From contig SADC01000229.1 in the NCBI GenBank assembly GCA_004194705.1, positions 124,001 through 188,000 on the forward strand: a stretch of 64,000 bases of DNA, in the 5' to 3' direction. Below are positions 27,101 to 39,100 of this stretch, piece by piece (position 1 is the first letter of the stretch; every line of letters starts with the position of its first letter). Made by a program: the position numbers and the translations under genes. The notes beneath the pieces were generated by a model. The model was not told the DNA's origin, made no database searches, and was given only the letters and a program-made list of their open reading frames with translations. The DNA is from Ditylenchus dipsaci. Its lineage: Eukaryota > Nematoda > Chromadorea > Rhabditida > Anguinidae.

Positions 27101-30100
27101 GAAAGTTGGTCTTGCAATGAAATAGAATAAATGTTCTACCGAGATTTAGCCTTTGAGATTTTCATTATATTTTGTTTCTTAAAATTCAGTTGTTGACTAT
27201 CTGTTTGTTCTTAAATCTTTTTAGTTAAGTGTCTCTTCTCTTCGTAATTTCTCAATAAAAGTGCCGAACAATCAAGCAGCTCAACTCGAGTGGTGGCCGA
27301 TCATGGTACTGTTTTCGGCTTCTGTGATACAATATAAATCTTTTTGGTAAAGTCTCTCTTCTCTTTCGTAATTTCTCAAGAAAAGTGCCGAAGAATCAAG
27401 CAGCTCAACCCGAGTGGTGGCCAATTAGAGCACTATTTTATGCTTCGATGATTCAATATAAAATCTTTTTGGTTTAGTCTCTCTTCGTAGTGTGTTAAGA
27501 GAAGTGCCGAAGAATCAAGGTGCTAAACTCGAGTGGTAGTCAATCACGGTACTGGAACTGTTTCATGCTTCTATGATTCAATCTAAATCTTTTTGGTTTA
27601 GTCTCTCTCCTCTTCATTATGTCTGGAGAGAAGTGTCGAAGAATCATGGTAATAGAACTGTTTTATGCTTCCATGATTCAATCTAAATCTTTTTGTTTAG
27701 TCTCTCTCTTCTTTGTAGTGTCTCAAGAGAAGTGCCGAAGAATCAAGGTGCTAAACCCGAGTGGTGGCCAATCATGGTACTGAAACTGTTTCATGCTTCT
27801 ATGATTTAATATAAATATTTTTGGTTCAGTCTCTCTCCTCTTTGTTATGTCTCAAAAGAAGTGCCGAAGGAGTATAACATTGGAACTGTTTCATGCTTCT
27901 ATAATTCAATATAGAATCTCTGCGGTTTAGTCTCTCTTCTCTTCGTGAATTCTCAAGAGAATGCCGGAGAATCATGGTACTGGAACTGTTTCATGCTTCA
28001 GTATAAATTTTTTCGTTTCAGTCTCTCTCTTCTTCGTGGTGCTCAAGAGAAAACTCCCGAAGAATCAAAGTGGTAAACCGAGTGGTAGCCAATGATGGTA
28101 CAGGAATTGTTTTACGCTTCTATGATTCAATAAAAATCGTTTTGGTTTAGTCTTTCTCCTCTTCGTGGTGTCTTAAGAGAAGTAGAAGAAATAAGTTCTG
28201 TTAAATAAATATTGTGATACATGAATAAATTTTAAGGAACACTTTATTTTATTTTTGATAATTGCTGTAACGAAGAAGTCATCGTACATTTTTGTATGAA
28301 TATTTGTGAAGTCAATATAAGCTGTCTGTTTTTTTTAAAGATATGATTTATTTTTTAAGCTTATATTGAACCCGAGGTGGCCTTTTTGTCTCAGAATCAA
28401 CTATTGGTTTCGACTTGCACGGGTACACAATGAGTCTAAAACAATGATTCTGATGGTAAATTTATTAAGCATTCTCCATTCTGAAATATTTATTTGGTTT
28501 TTGGATTTCTGTGATTTCGAAACGTGAAGGCTTGGTAGGTTAGAGTTGCGCGCACTCACTTACCTTAGACATAATTACGAGCAAGACTCTTGATCATATA
28601 TGTATATAGAGTCTCTTTTGCCCAGCCTCAGTGACCAAAACGGGGTGAAAAAGCCGTTAGTTGAGGGACTCAACTACTTATTCTATAAAATGCATAAGGT
28701 GAATAAAATTACATAAAAAAGTGTTTAACATGAGTTTTTTTAGGGGCGGAACTATTATTTTATTAACGTAAGATAATGAAAACTAAGACGAAATGGCCTG
28801 AGGCGAAATGGCTGAGGACGAAAAGGCCTGAGGACGAAATGGTGAGGACGAAATGGCCTGAGGACGAAATGGCCAGGACGAACTGAGGACGAAACGGCGT
28901 GAGGACGAAACGGGTAGGACGAAACGCGTGAGGACGAAACGGCTGGAGACGAAACGGCGTGAGGACGAAAACGGCGTGAGGACGAAACGGCGTGAGGACG
29001 AAACGCCTGAGGACGAAAAGACGGCCTGAGGACGAAACGGCATGAGGACGAAGGCCTGAGGAGAAAACGGCTGAGGAGACTGGCTGAGGACGCAACGGCT
29101 GAGGAGACAAACGGCCTGAGGACGAATGAGAAAATGAACCGCTGAGGAGAAACGAGGCCTGAGGACGAAACTGCCTGAGGACGAAACGGCCTGAGGACGA
29201 AATGGCTGATGGGACGAAACGGCTGAGGACGAAACGGCTGAGTGAAGGACGAGAAACTGGCTGAGGAGAAACGAAGGACGTGAGGACGAAACGGCCTGAG
29301 GACGAAACGGCCTGAGGACGAACGGCCTGAGGACGAAACGCCTGAGGACGAAACGGCCTGAGGACGAAACGCCCTGCGCTGAGGAGAAAAAGGCCTGAGG
29401 ACGAAGGCGAAAACGGCCTGAGGACGAAACGGAGACGAAACTGAGACGAAACGGCCTGAGACGAAACGGCCTGAGGACGAAACGGCCTGAGACAAAACGT
29501 GTGTACCCGAATAAGAGGGCTATATTCAAAAGATAATTACAGAAAGTCGATTTCGCCTTTCGACGTATTTGACAAGCCGTGGGCCACTGCCATACACCGA
29601 AACACATTATGACCATGCAACGACAAATACATTTTTCTGTAAAGTTTAAAAAAGTATGTTTAAACCAACGCTCGTGTCCGTCCTAACCAGTGTTTCCATA
29701 AAGCAGAAGCGAATTACACAAGCAGAGCATAATGTCACAAACAGAAGCAGAATTTGACTAGAATTTTGACTAGAATTCTGCTTCTGCTTGTGACATTTGT
29801 TTCTGCTTCTGGTGCAATTCTGCTTTGCTTTTTTCGGAAACACTGGTCCTAACCAGGGTTCACAGATGAAAAAGCGGAAAATCGGGATTTTGAACAAAAA
29901 AATCTCCAAAAATCAGGTAATCCCTGATTTTTGGCGATCAAAATCAGGATTTGAATTGAAAAATCAGGAAATTCCTGATAAATCAGGACATCTGCGAACC
30001 CTGGTCCTAACCTGCGCTAGCCTACCCCGAGGCTCGGGGCCCGAGCCTAAGGGCTAAGCCTGAAGCTAAGTGGTTTGAAAAATCGAAAAAGTTAAAAAAA

Positions 30101-33100
30101 ATCAGCAGGGAGGACCAAGGCAAAATTTGACACTATATCCGGTCATTTTATCCGGTCATAATGTGTATCCGGTCGAGGATACACCCCGTGGGCCCACACA
30201 GAGACTCCCACATTGCGAATCTCGATCATATTTCTTGCGTTAAAAACCTTTTTTTTTTTTACAGCTGTGTAATCGCGCTGTATATCTTCAATGACTTCGA
30301 CTTCAGGTTTGCTTTTTTGGGTTTAGCAGGCTACTTCACACTCTATCCATTTAGCAAGTTCAAATGACACCCACAGCGACAAAAGAAGGCCAATTGGATA
30401 CAAGCCTATTGCTCTCGATGGTGGTTATGGTTGGTGGGTGGTACTTGGATCTTTTCTTATTCACGTCTTCGCTGATGGCTTCCTATACTCGTTTGGAGTT
30501 TTCGGTGAATCGCTAGTAAAGGTTGTTGGTTTTTTTGCTAGCTTTGAATTGGCCTTTCTAACTCATCATTAATTTGCAGAGATATAATGCGTCCAACAAA
30601 AGCGTTTCCATGATTCTCTCGGTTCTTTCTGGTCTGATGTATCTAATTGGCCCTATCTCGGCCATCATTTGTAATCGAGTCGGCTGTCGAGCCGCAACTA
30701 TTGTCGGAGCAATTGTGGCAGTCATCGGGTAGTTATTTCTTTTAGCCGTGTTGGATGTAGTGTTGGACAATTTCTGAAGAATTTTCGTTACAGTTGTGCA
30801 GCTTCTTTCTTTGCAACTCGGTTGGCCCATCTTGTCCTCACCGTTGGAGTGGTAATAATGATCTCTTCTTATTTTTTAAGTTGATATCAATTTTTAAGGT
30901 CATGGGTGTTGGTTTTGGTCTCATGTATTGCCCTGCCCTGGTCATTGTCACTATGTATTTTGAAAAGAAGCGATCTTTGGCAACTGGCATTACTGTCTGC
31001 GGTTCCGGTGTTGGAACACTCATTTTCTCCAAACTCATCGGATTCCTACTGGACAAGCTTCCTGCCGAACATTTGCTGACTGTGTTTCCAATTTATGCAG
31101 GTTTACTTTTTGATTTTCGTGAAATCCATATCAACTGATAAATTTTCAGGTCTTTTGTTGCTTTGTATACCATGTGGATTTCTTTTTCGCCCATTCCCTT
31201 GCAACCAATATATGAAGTGGAGGAAAATAGCAAGAAAGATTATGAATTCAAAGAAGAACCGCAAAGAGATACTTGTTTCAGGCATGTCTGATTTTTTGTG
31301 ACGCTGTGCTTCTTTCACTCGTACATCATTTTAGGCGAACGAAAAAATATTAGGACTTCTTTGTTGGCCAATCCGGTCTACGTACTTTTTGTCTGCGCAA
31401 GCGTTCTCAATACAGTTGGTTTCAACGCAGTTCCCATGTTTATTCCGATGAATGCGGAGTCTGAAAAGGGTTTGCGCCAGAGCAAGCAAACAGCCGCTAC
31501 TACTGTTTCTGCGTATGGTGGGCTTATTTTTACACAATTAGATATTGGCTATATAATAACGACAGGTTTTATAGGTTTGGCAAATATGATCGGAAGGTTG
31601 CTATTTGGGTTGTTATGCGACAGACAACTTCCTTTCCATTGGGGTAAAGATTGTGCTCGCAATCGTATCTGGATCTTCTCTATCACATTGTTCATCTCGG
31701 GTCTGGCTTGTTGTTTTGTCTTCTCAATTGCAAGCATATGGGTCTACGTCATCTTCTGTGCCTTCTTCGGTTTCATGGTTAGTTCCTACGCTTCTTTGAC
31801 GTCAGTAGTTATGGTGGACTTGATCGGTGTTGATCGCTTGACCAACGGACTTGGGCTACTATTTATGTTTCACGGCATTGCCTGCGTTCTAGGACCGTTA
31901 GTGGGAGGTAATCGTGAAATTTTTTAAGTGTGATGTGTTGTGCCACTTTCTTTCAGGGCATTTATTCGACACAACATGCAATTACTCCTGGACGTTCATA
32001 TTCTTTGGTTCATCATTGATGGCTGGTGGTCTGGTTCTTCCTTTTGCTCGCCTGATTTATAAAAGACGCCGTATGGGTATGAAGGACGATCAGCAAAGTC
32101 TTCTGGATGAAGATGATGAGAGTGCAGCTTTGATGACAGCCACAGAAGAGGGACAGTCGTTTCATAAAGTCTGAATCTAGTTTTTCCTAAATATTGATGT
32201 TTCACCGTGTTTTGTAATCACGTTTCTGGTCACGTAATAAAATTTATTGCGGCATTTTTTCTATGTGGTCTGTTATTTTAATTTTTGTTTATGGGTCAAT
32301 CTTTCAGCAAAGCATGTCCATATGACTGGTCTGTTGGGATAATTTTTGTGGGTTACTATGGTGTCATAGGTAGGGTGGCGGGTATCCACGCGTTTGGGCT
32401 CCCGCATTTAGGCATCCGGCGTTTGGGCCGCCGCATTTAGGCCCTGATTCAAAATTTTTTATATATCCTTGGCAAATTCTCGAGAAATTCATTTTATTCT
32501 CGGTAAATGCATACTACGGTAAATATTCGAACCCTGCTGGTTGCAGACTTTTTTTGACTACTTATAACAGTAAAACTTTTTTAAAGGATTAGTAAAGTTT
32601 AAGGTGAGTACGAAAACCGCTGGTATCGAGCCTCAAAGGGTATGAAAGGATAGGAAAACTGCTTGTATTTTATACAGAAGGTTATTTCTACCGGAGCTGG
32701 GCAAGAAGACTCTTTATACACATTTTATGATAAAGAGTACTTCTCGGAATTATGTCTAAGCTAAGTGAGTGTGCGCATCTCTAACTCTCAAGCCCCCTTC
32801 GGAGGCAGGGGGCCAACAAGCAAGCCTTGACCAAAACTCCACATATAGGGCAAAACCAGGTACCAATGTACTCGGACGCCACTGGAGAATCGGTTGCTCC
32901 CAAACAGCTTGGTCCACCCTTTTGTTTTTTGTGTATAAAAAAACCTAGGTCCCCCTGTTGATTTTTACTACCTGGCCGTTAAAAAAACCGCTGTGCACGA
33001 ATATCGCAAAAGAGGCCACCTCGCTAGAGTACAATGCCCAGAATTACCGCAATTCTCACAGTTCGTTGAAGCGAAGATCGGAACTGGTAAGATTATACGT

Positions 33101-36100
33101 TGTCGAGACCGCAACAAGGTGAATTTTGGGGTGCAGTATAGAACCTGTGCAATGCAAAGAATCCTAAATTCTGGTCTGGAGTATTTCGCAAGTGATGGTG
33201 TTCGCTGGAGTGCTTTCGCTGGTTTGAAGTCAAAGTGGCTAGAAATTGAGCGCGAGACGCACGGGACGCATGAAACACATGAAGAAACACGCAATTTTTG
33301 ACACGTTAATCTGACATGTGAATTTTAGCACGTGAAGTTCACATGTGAATTTTAAATCATACTCCTTAAGGCTACTATGCTTTAAAAAATTAATAAAGAA
33401 CTTTATTCTCAATAAAACATTTATTTATCTGTTTTTTGTATTGTAAAGCTAAGAACTTAGCCTGATGTCAAAACGGAGTACAAGTGATACCCCAGGGCTA
33501 TAAATTTCGTCGTAAGTACCCGAGCCCGATGTTCATTTACTACGCCTTGTAATATTGAGGTTTTACCCCTGAGATAAAGGTGAGTAGTGAAAAAAATAAA
33601 ATTTTGAATTTTTAAAACAAATAAAAGAAAGACGGTATGAAAATTGTGTCAAAAAAAGTGAATTTGCACAAAAAAGGTATTTGCGCCAAAAAAGGGCCAA
33701 AAAAAAGTTTATTTGAGCAATTTTTATTGCGCCACAAAAAGTGTATTTGTGCCACAATAAGTAAATTTGCGCCATAAAATGAAGATCTCAAGGGCTCCAA
33801 TAAAGGACATATTTCGGCACAATGTGATCAGCGAGTGATGGGATGTAAAAGAAGAGCTTGATTTCACGAAGGAGGACAGTTCATAAGTAAGTTATTCTGT
33901 TCGTTTTAATTCATTACAAAACCTTATGGCTTAGGAATGGTGACAGGTCATGGATGCGTTTCCTCAGCTGAGTCCTCAAGGAATCTCTTGTGACTACAAA
34001 CTAGCCATTCAGAATGCAGCACGTGGAGAATGGGAGGATGTCTCGATTGATGGATGCTATTGGCACCTCTGCTCTAACCTATATAAGCATCTTGAACAAG
34101 AGGGTCTCTCTGCGCGGTACGATAGTGATGTCCAGTTTGCTCATGAGGTACGTGTTTATAACTTTAGTGTTATTTTGTTATTGATTTTAGTGTCGCAAAA
34201 TTGTGGCGTTAGCGTGTGTACCCGTCTCGCACCTTGATGTATGCTTTGCATCACTGAAACAGAATCTCCCACTCTCTTTGAATCCAATTCTAGATTGGTT
34301 CGAGAACTATTACCTTGGTAATTATTATCTCTTTTCGATCTGCTTATTCTTTGTTTTAGGTCCATTGCCAATTTGCTGAAAGTGCTTCACGTGAGATTCG
34401 CCCTTCATTCAAGCAGGAGGACATGGAACACATTCGTAAAGAAATGTTTCGAGAAATAGAAGTTGGAAAGCTGTCAAGGAAATGATGAAATTAGTGTAAT
34501 TCATCAGTCTTTTTGTTGTTATTCGCGTTACTACTAATAAAGAACTTGGTACTTGAAGATCTTGTTTACAGGTCCAAGAGGAGTTAGGTGCATAATAGGA
34601 GGAGTTAGGTGCATAATATGTCACAAGTAGGGTTGGCGACCAGTCGAAATTTCCGACTCGACGCGTAGAGTCAAACGTCGAAATTTTCTCGATTTTTCAC
34701 ATGAAAAGTCGATATCGACGGGTTAAGACGCCAACCCTAGTAATAGGTGATAAACATCTTAAAAGTGGATCGATAGGATGATACTAAGTGAAAGGTTCCA
34801 ATAAAATGATGCTTGAGATTGCTCCGTACAGATAACGAATAAGGAGAGCATATAGACACTCAGGCAGCGAAGTAAATCTTTAGTTCACAACTATGGTCTA
34901 GTCAAACAATAATATCTCAAAGGTTTTGATCATCTCGAGGTAGAATACATAGCGGCGGTGTTTTGTCGTAGGCGGTGTTATGTCCGGCGGTGTTTTGTCG
35001 TAGGCGGTGTTTTGTCCGCGGTGTTTTGTCGCGGCGGTGTTTTGTCGTAGGCGGTCTTTTGTCGCCGCGGTATTTTGTCCTGACCCCGCGTTTCTCGACC
35101 CCGATTTCATGAGAAAGCCGCGTGTTTTTTTGATTCTGAGAAAAAAATTTTTTTCGAACCACAGGGGGTATCATGGTTTTTTAGTCAAAATTCGAAAAAT
35201 TTGAATTGGCGCCTTTTGAATTTTAAAGTAAATAAGGGCTGTATTGGGAGGGGAAGGGAATAAAAGGGGGCCACTTTTATGGCAAGACGTTAAAAATTGA
35301 AAATGTTTTTATTCTTTGCCTGCTTCACCATTTTTTTCAACTGGGCCGTGGCAAAAAGAGACTCTATATGCATTTTTGATCAAGAGTACTTCTCGGAATC
35401 ATGTCTAAGGTAAGTGTGTGCGCGCATCTCTAACTCTCAAGCCCCTGTGCCCCCTTCGGGGCGCAGGGGGCCCCTTCGGGGAATTGGCATTTCAAGAAGT
35501 AATCAATGAATGAACGAGTGACCTTGATATCATTGGCAACCAATGCCAGATCAAAGATAGTTTAAGTCAAGAATAGAGCAAACAGAAATTTTCAAACCCC
35601 AGATCAACAATAAGACAGAAAAACGGCCTCCGTCGACAATAATAGCAATAACATAATTTCCAATACTCAAAGCTTCCTCATCGCCTGAACCACGCCATGA
35701 GCCCACTCCTCTCGCTGAAGCCTTTCTTTCTCAACATACGACGATCTTTGGCTGATTGTGCTTCTAAATTGAGTGTGATGGGGATTAAATGAGATGAGGT
35801 GGAAAGACGCTGAAAAATGTGATGGCAGAGAGAGAATGACCGACAGAGACGAAACGATGCTATTAACCCCGACTAAGTGTTACCCCACCTCGTAATCCCA
35901 TCTAAAGAAGTTGCGCTTTTGCAAACGACCAATTCTGTAAACGACCAGTGTTGTGACGACCAATTCTGTAAACGACCAATTCTGTAAACGGCCAGTTTTG
36001 TAGCGACCAATCAGACTGTACCCAAAGTTTCATCAGGTACATGAGTTTCTTCTTCCTAGTTCTCTTGTATGTGTCTTTTTCACTTGTTCAGTTTGACCGC

Positions 36101-39100
36101 GCACGGGATTGATTTAGAGTGGAAGCGTCACAAATTCGGGTTGCAGTGTTGCGTCTTCGACGCAAGTGATGTCTACAAATTTCTTCACTTTCCCAGTCTG
36201 GGGTTTGGTGGCCTACTGGTTAAGGCATTTCCCTGCGGATCCAAAGGGAGTGGGATCAAATATCCCCTCCATTCCCCTTTTTTCCAATTCACGAGCTGTT
36301 GGCCGTGGCCGCTCGCGACAGCAGTGACGAATCTTATTTTTCTGTTGTGTACAGCTTTTCTGTTGTGTATATGGAGTGACTCCAGTTTTAGTTAGCTGTT
36401 AGCATACCACTTTCGAAAGCTAGGCCTTGGTGGTTGACGCCAGTACCCGACGCTGAAAGGTAGTCATTTGAAGCAAGATAGCCAAACAACGAGCTCAAAA
36501 TTTCTTCAATAGTCAGAGCAACAACTCTTTTCTATTGGTAGCAAAATTTCTATAAGTCAACAGAAAATCCAGCAGAAAAGCAGAATAATGACAAGAATTA
36601 ATTGAATTGAGAGTCAGACTATTTGAAATTTAAATTCAGAAATGATAGTCAGACAGTGAGTCAAAATCAGAAATCAGAGTCAGAAATTTTCAAAGTCAGA
36701 ATCAAAAGTGAGAGTCAGAAATTTCCAAAGTCAGAATCAAAGTGAGAGTCAGAATTTTCGAAAGTCAGAATCAGAATCACGATTATTCTGATTCTGTCTT
36801 TGATGTCATTCTGCCTCTGACTATTGAGAGCACTGCTCGGTACCCAAGTCGCAACCCTAGTCATAGGTAGGCTTGACAACCGGATCGGAATCTGGTTTCG
36901 GATTTTGATTTTTTATTGGAAAGCGGGTCCTGAAAATTTTATTCTAAACATTTGAACATTAAATTTTCGAATTCTTGTCTTGAGAGGAATTCAAAATTTG
37001 CGCTTGATATGCGGTATCTCAAAACTCTTCGTTACTAAAAAAACAGCGCACAATATCTCTTCATTTACATACCGTATTTCCTCTAATAAGCGCCCCCACT
37101 CTAATAAGCCCCCCCTCCACTTTGAGGGTCTGGATCTCAGGGTAGAAGCAATATTTCGCAAAGCTGTTTGATACGTTTTCTTAACTCCCACGAGCTCTAC
37201 CGATTCCACTTTTTAGATTTTGGTTGAGCACCCAAAATCTCGAAATCGAATTCCGAATTTTCCGATTTTCGGGGGTTTGAAAAATAAGCGCCTTGGGGCG
37301 CTTATTAGAGGAAATACGGTGTCATACTCAAAATTTCTTAGTAAATTCTGTTTGACAGGACCGAAATTGCGTTTTTACCGACCGAAACCTGGGGTGGGTA
37401 CCACCTGGCCAGGTGGACATCCACATGGATGACCTAAAAAATTAAATTTTTTTTTAATTAAAAACCCTACGATAAGTGAAATTCTATGGGAATCAAGTTT
37501 GACGAGGATAACATTTCGTTTTTACCTACCCCATCTCAAAACCTGGGGTGGTTACCACCTGGTCAGGTGGATACCCAGTGGGTATTACCCACCTGTATGA
37601 CCTGAAATTTGAAAAAAATTGAATCCAAAACAAACCATGCTATCAATGTAAAATCGTGTGTTGAATTAGGTTTGATAATACCAAAATCCTGATTTCACCT
37701 AGCCGACCCCCAAAAGCAGGGCTAGGTACCGCTGGTCGAGGTGGATATCCATTTGCGGGCGTTAAGCAAATTGATCCACACCGAATAAATCCATACCGTC
37801 TTGGTCCACACTGGAATTTGCCAACACACGAATAAGTCCACACTTTTCAAATTCGTGGATTTGAAAAATTTTGGGGGATTTAAATTTTTTAGTCTGAACC
37901 AACTGAACCAAGTGGTCGTGCACTTAGAGCATATTTTTTTTTTGCTTTTTTTGGGTCCCAAACCCACTTTCTGACTTCTTTCACTTTTTGAGTTTTGGGA
38001 TATAATTGATTTCACCAAAACTAAAAAAATGCCCTACAAAACGGCATTTTACAACTATCAAACCATCTTCAGAATGCCCGATTTAGTCCAGAAAATAATT
38101 TTTGGAATATGAAAAACGTAAAAATTTTTTTCCTCCAAGTGAACGACCACCTGATTCGATCGGTCAGACTAAAAAATTTAAATCAAAATGTTGACTAGGT
38201 ATGCCAGAAGAGAGTGTAGATATCGTCGTGCAATAGACAAAGTTTTTTAAAACAGGGTGTAATCTTCAATATATTAAAGGGGCATACCCACGCTAATAAG
38301 AGGTGTTGCCCGCGAATTCAAAAATTATTCCTAATCATTGTACTTCTGTACGGATTTTTCAACATGGTTTCTAACAAAACTACACCTAAAATTAAGTTCT
38401 AGGTCCTGTTTTGTTAGAAACCAAGTTGAAAAATCCGAACAGAAATTCAGTGATTAGGAAAAAAATTTGAATTCCCGGGCACTACCTCTTGTCAGCGCGG
38501 GCATGCCTCTTTAAGTCAGGACTAAAGTTTGCGAGCAATGATAATAATAATAATCGAATAATAATCCCCACCCTCTAATAATCCCCCGCTCCGATTTTCG
38601 AGGTGACCTTGCTGGTTTTTTTTAACGTTTCACTATTTAATTTCCATGTTAAAACTTAATGATTTTTTTCACAAACGAGGCCTTGATCCAATAACATTCA
38701 GCTTTCATTTCAAACACTATCAAACAGCTTATTTTCATTGATATTTTTAATAAAATCTAGTTTTCGTCAACATTCTAGGAGCTTATTTTTTCAATGTACT
38801 GCCAATATCGACCTAGTTTTTTTCTCTAATCGTTTTCTTAACTCCAACGAGCTCTACCGATTCCACTTTTCACATTTTGGTTGAGCACCCAAAATCTCGA
38901 AATCGAATTCCAAATTTTCCGATTTTTGGGGGTTTGAAAAATAAGCGCCCCGGGCGCTTATTAGAGGAAATACGGTAATCGAAATCAGCAAAATTTACTA
39001 TCAACTTCAATCGGCTCAAAATTGTAACAACTCAATCAACAAAAATTTATAAGTACAGCTCATATTTATGGGTCCACCCCGATTGATCCCCGCCGATTGA

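Noticed and set aside
28755..29616. Three long Ser/Phe/Arg/Pro-rich minus-strand frames
   Set aside because: By-product of the 16-bp minisatellite lacking stop codons in these frames.
33000..33301. 102-codon plus-strand frame ([17 protein letters not shown])
   Set aside because: Part of the dispersed repeat also present at 44455; no recognisable domain. A faint zinc-finger-like look is not enough to call.
36069..36395. 108-codon plus-strand frame
   Set aside because: It overlaps the tRNA-derived SINE head and has no conserved protein pattern.
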